Shown: positions 1-9,788 of the stretch, piece by piece | How the letters are laid out: every line of letters starts with the position of its first letter | Position numbering within the stretch: position 1 is the stretch's first letter | DNA from: Taudactylus pleione | Lineage: Eukaryota; Chordata; Amphibia; Anura; Myobatrachidae | Length of the DNA: 64,000 nt | Direction of reading: 5' to 3' | Assembly: GCA_031769625.1 (NCBI GenBank) | Contig: JAUIMM010000015.1 | Coordinates: 31,755,501-31,819,500 of the forward strand | The notes under the pieces: generated by a model | Database searches by the model: none | Told to the model about the DNA's origin: nothing | The model's input: only the letters and a program-made list of their open reading frames with translations | Position numbers and translations under genes: made by a program

Positions 1-49
1 AGGCAAAACGTCATCATCCCGCCTTCCAGGTCTCGCGGGTTTTGGATCC

Positions 50-58
50 TATATAAGG
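50..58 (+). promoter_or_regulatory. TATA box of the hAT transposon
   Basis: TATATAAGG preceded by a GC-richer stretch. It lies about 1 kb upstream of the transposase start, so transcription would run through the subterminal repeats as a long leader. Assignment rests on sequence and position only. Confidence 0.5.
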
Positions 59-199
59 TACCCGCGTCAGCGCCATTTTCTCACTCGGCTGTGGACAGTG
101 AAGAGGGAGGGTGGGAGTTAGGGCTGGCTGGGCTGTGTAGTGTAGTGTAGTGCAGAGTAGTGTTGTGCTGTGCTGTGCTGCGCTGTGCTGCTGTTGTCC

Positions 200-300
200 A
201 TAGGGGCTGTGTCCACTCCTTTAAAGTCCATAGGGGCTGGCTGGACTGTGTTGTGCAGCCAGTTGTCCATAGGGGCTGTGTCCACTCCAAAGTACTGTGC
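200..300 (+). repeat. short direct repeats in the hAT leader
   Basis: The phrase tccataggggctg recurs three times (about 200, 228 and 267), twice followed by tgtccactcc. They precede the 160-bp tandem array and belong to the same subterminal region. Confidence 0.6.
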
Positions 301-384
301 AGTGTCCCAGTCCTAAAGGGGTGCTGTAGTGTTGTCCAGGGGGTGCTCTGTCCATCAGGGGTGCTCCCCGCAAGTGCAAAAAAA

Positions 385-1060
385 ATAAATATTTTTTCTG
401 TGTTTGTGAATTGTGTGCACTGTGGCTGCACGTGCATCAACAAAGGAGCAGCGCCAAGCGTGCGCCTGTGTCCCATAAGTAAAAGGCCGGCTGGCTTGTC
501 CGTTAAAGGGTGCTGTAAACCCCAAAGGGCACTCCAAACAAAATAAAAATATATATTTTTTTGTGTTTGTGAATTGTATGCGCAGTAGCCGCACGTGCAT
601 CAACAAAGTAGTGCCAAGCGTGCGCCTGTGTCCCATAAATAAAGGGCCGGCTGGATTGACCGCTAAAGGGTGCTGTAACCCCCAAAGGGCACTCCAAACA
701 AAATAAAAAAATTGTTTCTGTGTTTGTGAATTGTGTGCACTGTGGCTGGACGTGCATCAACGAAGGAGCAGCGCCAAGCGTGCGCCTGTGTCCCATAAGT
801 AAAAGGCCGACTGGCTTGTCCGTTAAAGGGTGCTGTGACCCCCAAAGGGCACTCCAAACAAAATAAAAAAATATTTTCTGTGTTTGTGAATTGTGTGGGC
901 TGTAGCTGCACGTGCATCAACAAAGGAGCAGCGCCAAACGTGCGCCTGTGTCCCATAAGTAAAGGGCCGGTTGGCTCATTTCTTAAAGGGTGGTGTAACC
1001 CACAAAGTGCACTAGTCTCCAACAAAAATAAAAAAATATTTTCTGTGTTTATGTGCGCCT
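385..1060 (+). repeat. 160-bp subterminal tandem repeat array of the hAT element
   Basis: The marker tcccataagt (or tcccataaat) occurs at 471, 631, 791 and 951, exactly 160 bp apart. Each unit contains a gggtg(c/g)tgtaa box, an A-rich stretch, a ttctgtgttt box and usually gcacgtgcatcaa. hAT transposases bind subterminal repeats, so these are candidate transposase-binding blocks, although 160-bp units are long for that role. Open frames across the array are by-products of the repeat and not genes. Confidence 0.85.
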
Positions 1061-1090
1061 TAGCCGCAAGTATATATCTATATAACATAA

Positions 1091-4000
1091 ATGGAGGACC
1101 AAACTTTCTCCGATAAAAATAAAATAGGGAAAGATCAAGAACCACTTCCTCCTAGTGCTGAAGCTGCTGCCACTAGTCATGACATAGATGATAACATGCC
1201 ATCAAAGTCGTCTGCCATGGCCGTTGCCCAATGTCATAGTAGAGGGCACATACAATCCCAAATGACAAAGTTCAGGAAAATGACCTTGAAAAAAACATTT
1301 AAATCATCTGAAAAGAAACGTAAACTTGCCAATATGCCATTTACGACACGGAGTAGCAAGGAATGTCTAAGGTCTTTCCCTATGTTCATGACTAGTGGTT
1401 CAGCTTCACATAACGATGGAAGCCCTCCTCCCACTAAAAAAATCAAACGAGTTAAGCTGGCAAAAGCACAGCGAAGAATTGTGCGTTCTAAGAAGATATC
1501 ACAAATCCCCAAGGAGAGTCCAAGTGTGGTGGTGGTTGTGATGCCTGACCTTCCCAGCACTGGACGGGAAGAGGTAGCTCTTTCCACCATTTGCACGCCC
1601 CCTGCAAGTGCTGAAAGGAGCACCCACAGTCCACTTGCTGATATGCAAATTGAAGATGTCACTGTTGAAGTACAACAGGATGAGGATACTGGTGTAGCTG
1701 GCTCTGAGGAGGAATTTGGCGAGGAGGATTCTGATGGTGATGTGGTTTGTTTAAATCAGGCTCCAGGGGAGACAGTTGTTGTCCGTGGGATGAAAAAGCC
1801 CATCACGGTCATGCCTGGGCAGAAGACCAAACATTCCACCTCTTTGGTCTGGCAATATTTCTATCCAAATCCGGACAACAACTGTCTTGCCATATGTACC
1901 ATATGTAAAGGTGAAATAAGTAGGGGTAGGGATGTTAACCACCTAGGAACATCCTCCCTTATACGGCACCTGCAGCGTGTTCATAATAAGTTACTTTCAA
2001 GTTCAGAAACTTTGGCTAAGACCGTAAGCAGTCCAGGGACACCTAAATCCCGTTGTCCTGTTGTATCCAAGCGCCTGCAAACCACACCGTCAACTCCCTC
2101 CTCGTCAATTTCCTCCTTAGTCAGGATCGGAAGTAGTCCTGCAGGCCATGTCACTGGCATGACTGACTCTCCTATCCGGAATTCCTCCGGACGATCCTGC
2201 ATTGCTACGCCTCCTGCTGCCGCTGCTGCTGTTGCTGCTGCTGGGAGTCGTTCATCATCCCAGAGAGGAAGTAGGAACACCACTACTTTTACTAAACAAT
2301 TGACCCTCCAACAGTCCTTAGCGAGGAGGATGAAGTACGACAGCAGTCATCCTGAAGCAAAACGTATAACTGAGGCCTTGACTGCTATGTTGGTGTTAGA
2401 CGTTCATCCGGTATCCGCCATTAGTGCAGTATGATTTAGACAATTGATGGAGGTAGTGTGTCCCCGGTTCCAAATCCCGTCTAGATTCCACTTCGCTAGG
2501 CAGGCGATACCGAGACTGTACAGAAACGTCAGAAAAAGTGTCCTCAGTGTCCTGAAAAATGCCGTTGTATCCAATGTCCACTTAACCACGGACATGTGGA
2601 CAAGTGGAACAGGGCAGACTAAGGACTATATGACTGTGACAGCCCACTGGGTAGATGTATCACCTTACGCAGCAACAGCAGCAGCGTCACCAGTAGCAGC
2701 ATCTCAGAAACGCCAGCTCATTCCAAGGCAGGCTACGCTGTGTATCACCGGTTTCAGTAAGAGGCACACCGCCGACAACCTCTTAGAGAAACTGAGGGAA
2801 ATCATCACCCAGTGGCTTACCCCACTTAGACTCTCCTGGGGATTTGTGATATCTGACAACGCCACCAATATTGTGCAGGCATTACATCTGGGCAAATTCC
2901 AGCACGTCCCATGTTTTGCTCACACAATAAACTTGGTGGTGCAGAATTTTCTGAAAAGCGACAGGGGCGTGCAGGAGACGCTTTGGGTGGCCCGAAAAAT
3001 TTCTGCCAACTTTCGCCATTCAGCGACTGCGTGCCGAAGACTGGAGCGCCAGCAAACACTCTTGAACCTGCCCCGCCATCACCTGAAGCAAGACTTTGTG
3101 ACGCGGTGGAACTCAACCCTCTATATCAGGGGTTCCCAACCACGTTCCTCAAGGCACACTAACAGTGCAGGTTTTGAGGATAGCCATACTTGAGCACAAG
3201 TGACTTAATTAGTACTTCAGTTATTTTGATTAAACCACCTGTACAATCATGGAAATCACTAAAACCAGGACCGTTAGTGTGCCTTGAGGACCGAGGTTGG
3301 GAATCACTGCTCTATATGCTTCAGAGGATGGAGGAGCAGCAAAAGGCCATTCAAGCCTATACATCCACCTATGACATAGGCAAAGGAGGGGGTATGCACC
3401 TGACTCAAGCGCAGTGGAGAATGATTTCCGTGTTGTGCAAGGTTCTCCAGCCCTTTGAACTTGCCACACGTGAAGTCAGTTCAGACACTGCCAGCTTGAG
3501 TCAGGTCATTCCCCTCATCTGGCTTTTGCAGAAGCAGCTGGAGAAAGTGAAGGAGGAGCTAAGACGGAGCGATTCCGCTCGGCATGTGGGACTTGTGGAT
3601 GAAGCCCTTCATTCGCTTTGCCAGGATTACAGGGTGGTCAATCTGTTGAAATCAGACCACTACATTTTAGCCACCATGCTCGATCCTAGGTTTAAAGCCT
3701 ATGTGGTGTCTCTCTTTCTGGCCGACACAAGCCTGCAGAGGTGCAAAGACCTGCTGGTGAAAACACTGTCAGCTGAAGCGGAACGTGACACGTCAACAGC
3801 TCCTTCTTCATTTTCTCCCTCAACTGGGGCTGCCAGGAAAAAACTTAGGTATCCTAAGCAACCCACTGGCGGTGATGCAGGGCAGGCAGGAGCAAGTTTG
3901 GACATCTGATCCGGACAGAAGGACCTGGCAACAATTTCTGACATGTCTACTGTCACTGCATATGATACTGTCACCATTGACAGAATGGTGGAGGATTACA

Positions 4001-4317
4001 TCGGTGACAGCATCCAAGTAGGCATATCAGACAGTCCGTACCTGTACTGGCAGGAAAAAGAGGCAATTTGGAGGCCCCTGAACAAACTGGCTCTATTTTA
4101 CCTGAGTTGCCCCCCCTCCAGTGTGTACTCCGAAAGAGTGTTTAGTGCAGCCGGGAACCTTGTCAGCGAAAGGCGTAGGAGGTTGCTTCCACAAAATGTG
4201 GAGAAGATGATGTTCATAAAAATGAATTATCAACTCTTCCAGGGAGACCAGCCTCCAGAACGTACAGAGAGACCTGTGGTGGTGGATTCCAACGGGTTAC
4301 GAGTTAATACTCTGTGA
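1091..4317 (+). pseudogene. hAT transposase (BED finger, RNase H-like, hATC), disrupted
   Basis: Cut-and-paste transposase gene. It starts at the ATG at 1091. Around residues 255-300 it has a BED zinc finger, with CTIC and a downstream H-x4-H pair at 1895-1985. After a TGA at 2432-2434 the same frame continues with TTDMWTS and SWGFVISDNATN, which are RNase H-fold hAT motifs around the catalytic aspartates. A 183-bp MITE plus 8-bp duplication interrupts it at 3127-3317. Removing those 191 bases leaves the frame in register. A second TGA at 3907-3909 precedes the hATC dimerisation domain (SSVYSERVFSAAGNLVSERR at about 4120). Damage is limited to two TGA codons and one insertion, so this copy is fairly young. 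ZBED-type host genes derive from such transposases, but the surrounding repeats and stops argue for a plain transposon. Confidence 0.88.
3127..3309. mobile_element. non-autonomous hAT MITE inside transposase
   Basis: A 183-bp element with inverted ends (CAGGGGTTCCCAACC at the left, GGTTGGGAATCACTG at the right) and a longer internal inverted repeat around 'ctcaaggcacactaac'. It is flanked by a perfect 8-bp duplication CTCTATAT at 3119-3126 and 3310-3317, the hAT signature. It lies inside the coding region of the larger hAT transposase and so is younger than it. Confidence 0.93.
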
Positions 4318-4452
4318 GGATGAGGATGTACACAACACTGAAGAGGGTGAGGAATCGGTGGATGAGGAGGATGAGGACGACATCTTGCCTCCGTAGAGCC
4401 AGTTTGTGCAGGGACAGATTAATTGCCAGCTTGTTTTGTGGGGGCCCAAACG

Positions 4453-4508
4453 AACCAATCATTTCAGCCACAGTCGTGTGGCAGACCCTGGCACTGAAAT
4501 GATTGGTT
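4453..4508. repeat. hairpin in hAT 3' region
   Basis: Perfect 15-bp inverted repeat AACCAATCATTTCAG (4453-4467) and its complement (4494-4508), separated by a 26-base loop. It sits just after the transposase stop and could form a transcript stem. Confidence 0.7.
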
Positions 4509-5040
4509 TGTTAAAGTGTGCATGTCCTATTTATACAACATAACGGTGGGTGGGAGGGCCCAAGGACAATTCCATCTTGCACCTCTTTTTTTTCTTTGCA
4601 TTTGCATTATGTACAGTTTGGGGCCTAGTTTTTCAAACTGCCATCCTGTCTGCCACTGCAGTGCCACTCCTAGATGGGCCACGTGTTTGTGCCGCCCACT
4701 CGTATCGCTTAGCATAGTCATCCAGCTACCTCGGTGCAACCTTTTGGACATAAAAACACTATTGTGAGGTGTGAGGTGTTCAGAATAGACTGGAAATGAG
4801 TGGAAATTAAGGTTATTGAGGTTAATAATAGCATAGGAGCAGAAAAACCCGCAAATTCTGTGATTTTAGCTGTTTTTATGCTTTTTAAAAAAAAAAAAAT
4901 ACAGATCCAAAACACAAAACCCAGAACCCAAAACACAGAAGGGTGGTTTTGGCAAAACCAATCCAGATCCAAAACACGAAGAAAGATCCAGATCCAAAAC
5001 CAAAACACAAAACACGAAAAGTGGCCGGTGCACACCCCTA

Positions 5041-5555
5041 GTCTGCACTCATCTCTATAAAGATGAGTTCTCTCTCTCTCTCTATAGACCTATATATAGA
5101 CCTATGGGGGCTGCATCTGTAAGAGAAAAGATAAGAAAACTCTGTGAACTCTGCAATTTTATTGTTTCTTTCCCATAAGTAGGTAGAAAACAAATTGCTT
5201 CTCTTCAGCTAAAATGCTGGAGAAAATAGAAAAGGTGTTCTTATATTTACTAAATAAAGCCCTTGGTAAGAGCCTTTACCATTTACAATTTCTCTCTCTA
5301 GAGGATTTATTCTTCTGTCTCTAATGAACCCTGAACAACATAAACAATATAATCAACTTATCGGGCATATCAGTAATCATGTGTCCCCCAAAATAACTGC
5401 ATCTAGCAGGTCTCTGAAACCAACACTTGCAGCTGTTATTTATAGAGTGTGGTATGTTTAGAAAACGTAGTACATCATGGGTATCCTAAATAATTTGTTT
5501 AAGGCATTTGAGATGTATGGCTCATTCACCACAATGCTGACAACATATTCTAGAC
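5041..5555. other. AT-rich stretch without recognised genes
   Basis: Contains a short (CT)n run near 5070 and tatagacctatatatagaccta near 5085. I see no gene or mobile element. Confidence 0.4.
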
Positions 5556-5716
5556 CAGTGTTTCTCAAAGTCCGTCCTCAGGACCCCTAGTTTTCCAGAT
5601 TACGCAGCTGGTGCACAGGTGTATCGATTAGTAACTGACACATTTTTAAATATCCACAGGTAGTCTGGAAAACATGAACTGTTATGGGTCCTGATGAATG
5701 AGTTTGAGGAAAACTG
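5556..5716. mobile_element. hAT-type MITE
   Basis: Left end CAGTGTTTCTCAAAGTC, right end a partial inverse (GAGTTTGAGGAAAACTG). Flanks ttctagac and ttcaagaa are a decayed 8-bp match. The interior phrase gcaggtgcacaggtg-like 'ctggtgcacaggtgtatcgatta' is shared with the better-preserved copy at 62147-62350. Confidence 0.7.
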
Positions 5717-6345
5717 TTCAAGAACAATCACTTCATGTCTCATACATTTGTTGCGCTTGCCTGGCCAGACAGAAATGTCGATAAATTCTCCTCTATACCG
5801 GGCATGTATACAATCAAAGATTCCCTGGGCTCAGGTGGGACTGCCCACCACCTTCCATTCTCTTTCCCCTCCGCTGCATTACCATAGCCATGCTTAACAA
5901 ACATGTCTTCAATATTTTGACATTACCTTTATATTCTTTTGCAAATCTTGTTTTGTGATATCTCTGTTATTTTTAGGGATAGTGAGATTCATCATAGCTG
6001 ATTGAAGCTGTGTTATTTCCTATATTAATGAAATGTGTGCAATGTAATTTGGTGAAATTATGCGGGTATGATCGCCAATTGGAGCACAGGCTCACATTGC
6101 TGAACTCACGGAGAAAGCTGCACAGCAGAAAGTTGCAATTTATTGGCTGATAAGGAAGCAGATACGTTTCACATGGTCACAAACCTACCTATAGCCTCCG
6201 AAACTTCTTGACCAGCTCATCACCTAATGCCAGCACCAAATGCATGGTGCCCTTTATAGAACATCCCACAATTCCTTATGGAAATCAACTAAAACTATTC
6301 CCAGCTTGGGTTCAGGATAAGATCAGATACCTCAGTGACTTGGGG
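5717..6345. other. no recognised feature
   Basis: Mixed-composition sequence. Short open frames are unsupported. I see nothing definite. Confidence 0.4.
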
Positions 6346-6769
6346 CTCTATTTATTAACATTATTTTGACTAAAATAAAGTGAAAAAGGGTGTTTTCACA
6401 CCCTTTTCACTTTATTTTAGTATCACCTATAGTTATTACAGGGCAATTGGAGTAGAATTCATAAAATTCTACTCCAACCCCTAAGTATCACTTATTTTTA
6501 GTAATCAGATTGCATTTCCCATAATTGTAATGGGAAATGTGATCTGTCTGGTAGTTACTAAAAATAAATTGTGAAAAAAATACCTAGGGAGGCCCTTTGA
6601 TAATAACGCCACCTGGAGGTGGTGTTATCCAGGGTCTCCCTCAGTTACCGGACTCCGACTCTGCTCTAACGGGGAGAGCAGAGCCGGGAGTCGGTCCCAG
6701 TAATCAGCTGTGTGGTCTAAACAGACCGCAAGTTGATTCACTGCAAAAAAAAAAAAAAAAAATTAACTT
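6346..6769. mobile_element. Harbinger-like MITE remnant with serial hairpins
   Basis: Begins with gggGCTCTATTTATTAACATT, resembling the GGGGCCTATTCATCA ends of other elements here. It then has a run of hairpins: 6371-6420 (actaaaataaagtgaaaaa and its complement), about 6450-6476 (ggagtagaat and its complement), and 6509-6545 (cattTCCCAT arms). It becomes GC-rich and ends in an A-tract at 6745-6763, where the palindromic insertion begins. GC-rich material at 9789-10070 may be its other half. Confidence 0.5.
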
Positions 6770-7585
6770 CAATACAAAGAATCTAGACACCTCCACTGCG
6801 CAAATCTCTAACAACAGCACCCTTCAACAGGTCCCTGGGTGTCACCCAACACCCCAAATCACAATTTATAAAACTTTAAAATGGAACCCGGAGGGGTGTG
6901 CAGTGGGATATGACAAGGATGAAAAAATGGGACAATGATTATATATACCACTTATGTCCTCAGATTGTACATTTGTTCTTGGGGTCCTGGCTCCCTCTGT
7001 TAATTGGTCAAGTTCACTCCGTGGTGGTAAACATAAAAGAGAAAAAATAAACAAACAAAAAATCCCAATGGGTATATCTGTATATCCGATGAAATGGATG
7101 AGATAAAGTTATATATCTTCCACTATAGGTTCATAATGAGGTGAATAACGGTTCTTCAAATAAATGGACATATATTGAAATATATATTCTTCTCTTTAGA
7201 TCTCCCACCAACGATAATAATAAGTTCTAGGGGACGTACCCCACTCACTTAGCAATGGGGATGTAAAGATGTATCTAGGTATCTTTAGTCTTTCATGCGT
7301 ACCGTACTCACGTGTAGTTCAAGTGTTGTCCTCTTTATCAAGGTATCTTTAGTGGAAGCGACCTTGTCCTCTGTACTTTGTTACGAGTAAAAAATGGATA
7401 TCCACCCAAATGAATGGTTAAAAAATTACAAATGCATTTATTTGCCCAAAGGGCAGGCCATTAGCCCAGAAAGAAGCAGATATACAGATGTTACATGTGT
7501 ATAATCAACTCTCCAGATGAGTGATACAGTATGCACCTGCTTCAACTGGAAAACAGCTTGCCCACCAAAATATAAAATATATAAT

Positions 7586-7649
7586 AGCAGCACACACCGA
7601 CGCGTTTCGACCCTGTAGGTCTTTTTCAAGGTAGGTGTAGTGTGCTGCT
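7586..7649 (-). ncRNA. hammerhead-ribozyme-like motif, left palindrome arm
   Basis: Mirror copy of the motif at 8995-9058 (coordinate sum 16644). On the minus strand it reads stem I, a degenerate CUGANGA-like box (cttgaaaaa), stem II GACC/GGTC, GAAAC, GCGTC, then the second strand of stem I. The altered core box makes cleavage uncertain. Confidence 0.6.
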
Positions 7650-7657
7650 CTGTGCTC

Positions 7658-7666
7658 CTTTATATA
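7658..7666 (-). promoter_or_regulatory. TATA-like box, left arm
   Basis: TATATAAAG on the minus strand, 8 bases before the ribozyme-like motif and mirrored at 8978-8986. It would drive leftward transcription. Confidence 0.45.
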
Positions 7667-7846
7667 CCCCTTCAGCAATTGACAGAATGGAAGGGGCGGA
7701 GTTTCTCCAATTAAACCCCTATCCCTATATACTGCCCGTATCTGGAGGTTGTCTCTCCAATAAAGGTTCAATTAAACCCCCTGGTTGATGTGGATGGCTA
7801 ATCCGTACTTTTATCTCAAACTGTAAACTTTCTTGAGGTAGATCGC

Positions 7847-8061
7847 GGCTATGCGTTCCACACCGTGGAACGCATTAACTTCCGGCGGAGGTGTATTGCC
7901 GCGAACCTCTGCGTTCCACCTCGTGGAGTATGTACACTTCCGGCGGAAGTACCTCACCGGGAGTGATGTAGGAGGGCCATACTTGTTTGCGTTCCACCCT
8001 TTGGAACGCACCCGCACCCGCTATGCTGTCACATGTAATTACACATCGTGGTGCCGGAAGT
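7847..8061. promoter_or_regulatory. GC-rich block with ETS-like sites, left arm
   Basis: Contains ACTTCCGG at 7878-7885 and 7936-7943, GCGGAAGT at 7943-7950 and CCGGAAGT at 8054-8061. Inverted gcgttcca/tggaacgc boxes lie between them, in otherwise AT-rich DNA. CCGGAAGT is the ETS/GABP-type promoter motif. The block is mirrored at 8583-8797, so the element centre has two such clusters facing outward. Promoter activity is inferred. Confidence 0.45.
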
Positions 8062-8582
8062 TAAATATAGAATACAATGTTCCATACTAAACATTGGACC
8101 GCACGTCTCAGCCATCATTAAAGGACCCTAATTGGTAACAGGATCCAATATTAAAGACGGAATATTAGGTTATGGGGATAAGAGGATCCATCCATACCTC
8201 TTTTACATATAAAACATTCAGTACGAAGAATAAAAAAATTCATAAAAATAAATACAGATAAAATAAATATAAATAGGGAAATACCTTTTTCTTTCAATAT
8301 ATCAAAGACCCAATGAACATATCATGTTCATTGGGTCTTTGATATATTGAAAGAAAAAGGTATTTCCCTATTTATATTTATTTTATCTGTATTTATTTTT
8401 ATGAATTTTTTTATTCTTCGTACTGAATGTTTTATATGTAAAAGAGGTATGGATGGATCCTCTTATCCCCATAACCTAATATTCCGTCTTTAATATTGGA
8501 TCCTGTTACCAATTAGGGTCCTTTAATGATGGCTGAGACGTGCGGTCCAATGTTTAGTATGGAACATTGTATTCTATATTTA

Positions 8583-8797
8583 ACTTCCGGCACCACGATG
8601 TGTAATTACATGTGACAGCATAGCGGGTGCGGGTGCGTTCCAAAGGGTGGAATGCAAACAAGTATGGCCCTCCTACATCACTCCCGGTGAGGTACTTCCG
8701 CCGGAAGTGTACATACTCCACGAGGTGGAACGCAGAGGTTCGCGGCAATACACCTCCGCCGGAAGTTAATGCGTTCCACGGTGTGGAACGCATAGCC
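8583..8797. promoter_or_regulatory. GC-rich block with ETS-like sites, right arm
   Basis: Mirror of 7847-8061, with the same ACTTCCGG/CCGGAAGT motifs and gcgttcca boxes. One CpG in the right arm is decayed (ggaatgc for ggaacgc), as expected from methylation. Confidence 0.45.
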
Positions 8798-8977
8798 GCG
8801 ATCTACCTCAAGAAAGTTTACAGTTTGAGATAAAAGTACGGATTAGCCATCCACATCAACCAGGGGGTTTAATTGAACCTTTATTGGAGAGACAACCTCC
8901 AGATACGGGCAGTATATAGGGATAGGGGTTTAATTGGAGAAACTCCGCCCCTTCCATTCTGTCAATTGCTGAAGGGG

Positions 8978-8986
8978 TATATAAAG
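8978..8986 (+). promoter_or_regulatory. TATA-like box, right arm
   Basis: TATATAAAG 8 bases upstream of the ribozyme-like motif. A start 25-30 bases downstream would fall within stem I of that motif. The ribozyme may therefore act on read-through transcripts instead of ones begun here. Confidence 0.45.
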
Positions 8987-8994
8987 GAGCACAG

Positions 8995-9058
8995 AGCAGC
9001 ACACTACACCTACCTTGAAAAAGACCTACAGGGTCGAAACGCGTCGGTGTGTGCTGCT
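8995..9058 (+). ncRNA. hammerhead-ribozyme-like motif, right palindrome arm
   Basis: Stem I strands are AGCAGCACACTACACC (8995-9010) and GGTGTGTGCTGCT (9046-9058). Stem II is GACC/GGTC (9023-9035) with a 5-base loop. GAAAC at 9036-9040 leads directly into GCGTC (9041-9045), which gives a minimal stem III (A-U and C-G pairs) and a UC cleavage position. This is the type I, short-stem-III arrangement described for Penelope-like elements. The conserved CUGANGA box is degenerate here (cttgaaaaa), so activity may be lost. Confidence 0.65.
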
Positions 9059-9788
9059 ATTATATATTTTATATTTTGGTGGGCAAGCTGTTTTCCAGTT
9101 GAAGCAGGTGCATACTGTATCACTCATCTGGAGAGTTGATTATACACATGTAACATCTGTATATCTGCTTCTTTCTGGGCTAATGGCCTGCCCTTTGGGC
9201 AAATAAATGCATTTGTAATTTTTTAACCATTCATTTGGGTGGATATCCATTTTTTACTCATAACAAAGTACAGAGGACAAGGTCGCTTCCACTAAAGATA
9301 CCTTGATAAAGAGGACAACACTTGAACTACACGTGAGTACGGTACGCATGAAAGACTAAAGATACCTAGATACATCTTTACATCCCCATTGCTAAGTGAG
9401 TGGGGTACGTCCCCTAGAACTTATTATTATCGTTGGTGGGAGATCTAAAGAGAAGAATATATATTTCTATATATGTCCATTTATTTGAAGAACCGTTATT
9501 CACCTCATTATGAACCTATAGTGGAAGATATATAACTTTATCTCATCCATTTCATCGGATATACAGATATACCCATTGGGATTTTTTGTTTGTTTATTTT
9601 TTCTCTTTTATGTTTACCACCACGGAGTGAACTTGACCAATTAACAGAGGGAGCCAGGACCCCAAGAACAAATGTACAATCTGAGGACATAAGTGGTATA
9701 TATAATCATTGTCCAATTTTTTCATCCTTGTCATATCCCACAGCACACCCCTCCGGGTTCCATTTTTAAGTTTTAAAAAAATTAACTT

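Larger units (their letters stand above)
1..5040 (+). mobile_element. hAT DNA transposon, 5' end cut by window edge
   Basis: A hAT-superfamily transposon carrying a BED-finger transposase. It opens inside the window edge with a TATA box, has subterminal tandem repeats, then the coding region, then an AT-rich tail rich in 'ccaaaac' words. It ends in cacacccctа-type sequence at about 5031-5040, whose reverse complement (TAGGGGTGTGCACCGG) is a hAT-style terminus. The other terminus lies upstream of base 1, so the 8-bp target duplication cannot be tested. Related degraded tails occur at about 28130-28495 and 48395-48480, so this is a multi-copy family. Later insertions into it include the hAT MITE at 3127-3309. 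Confidence 0.85.
6770..9774. mobile_element. PLE-like giant palindromic insertion (inverted terminal-repeat dimer)
   Basis: A 3,005-bp insertion flanked by about 14 bp of direct repeat (AAAAAAATTAACTT, ending 6769 and at 9775-9788). Apart from roughly 103 bp at its left edge it is one palindrome: arms of about 1,450 bp, a 3-base centre (8321-8323), and partner coordinates summing to 16644 across the sites checked. Differences between arms are few and include CpG-to-TpG changes. It has no long reading frame. Each arm holds an ETS-like GC cluster, a TATA-like box and a hammerhead-like fold. PLE terminal repeats are known to carry hammerhead motifs and to occur inverted, so I call it a non-autonomous PLE-derived insertion. 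That assignment is inference; the palindrome and duplication are direct observations. Confidence 0.8.

Noticed and set aside
81..1116. Several overlapping 90-160 residue frames on both strands
   Set aside because: They run through the 160-bp tandem array and repeat its sequence; they are by-products of the repeat.
3127..3309. Intron in the hAT transposase
   Set aside because: Perfect 8-bp flanking duplication and inverted ends identify a MITE; no GT...AG boundaries fit.
1091..4317. Domesticated ZBED-type host gene
   Set aside because: Two in-frame stops, a MITE insertion, and flanking transposon ends with subterminal repeats all indicate a plain transposon.
7851..8793. Identical 68-88 residue frames in both palindrome arms
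   Set aside because: They are mirror images forced by the palindrome, lack recognisable domains and lie in the GC-rich regulatory block.
6770..9774. Palindrome as a long-read assembly artefact
   Set aside because: The flanks do not continue the palindrome, there is a target duplication at both ends and asymmetric left-edge sequence, and the arms differ at CpG sites. These fit a real insertion, though long-read confirmation is still worthwhile.
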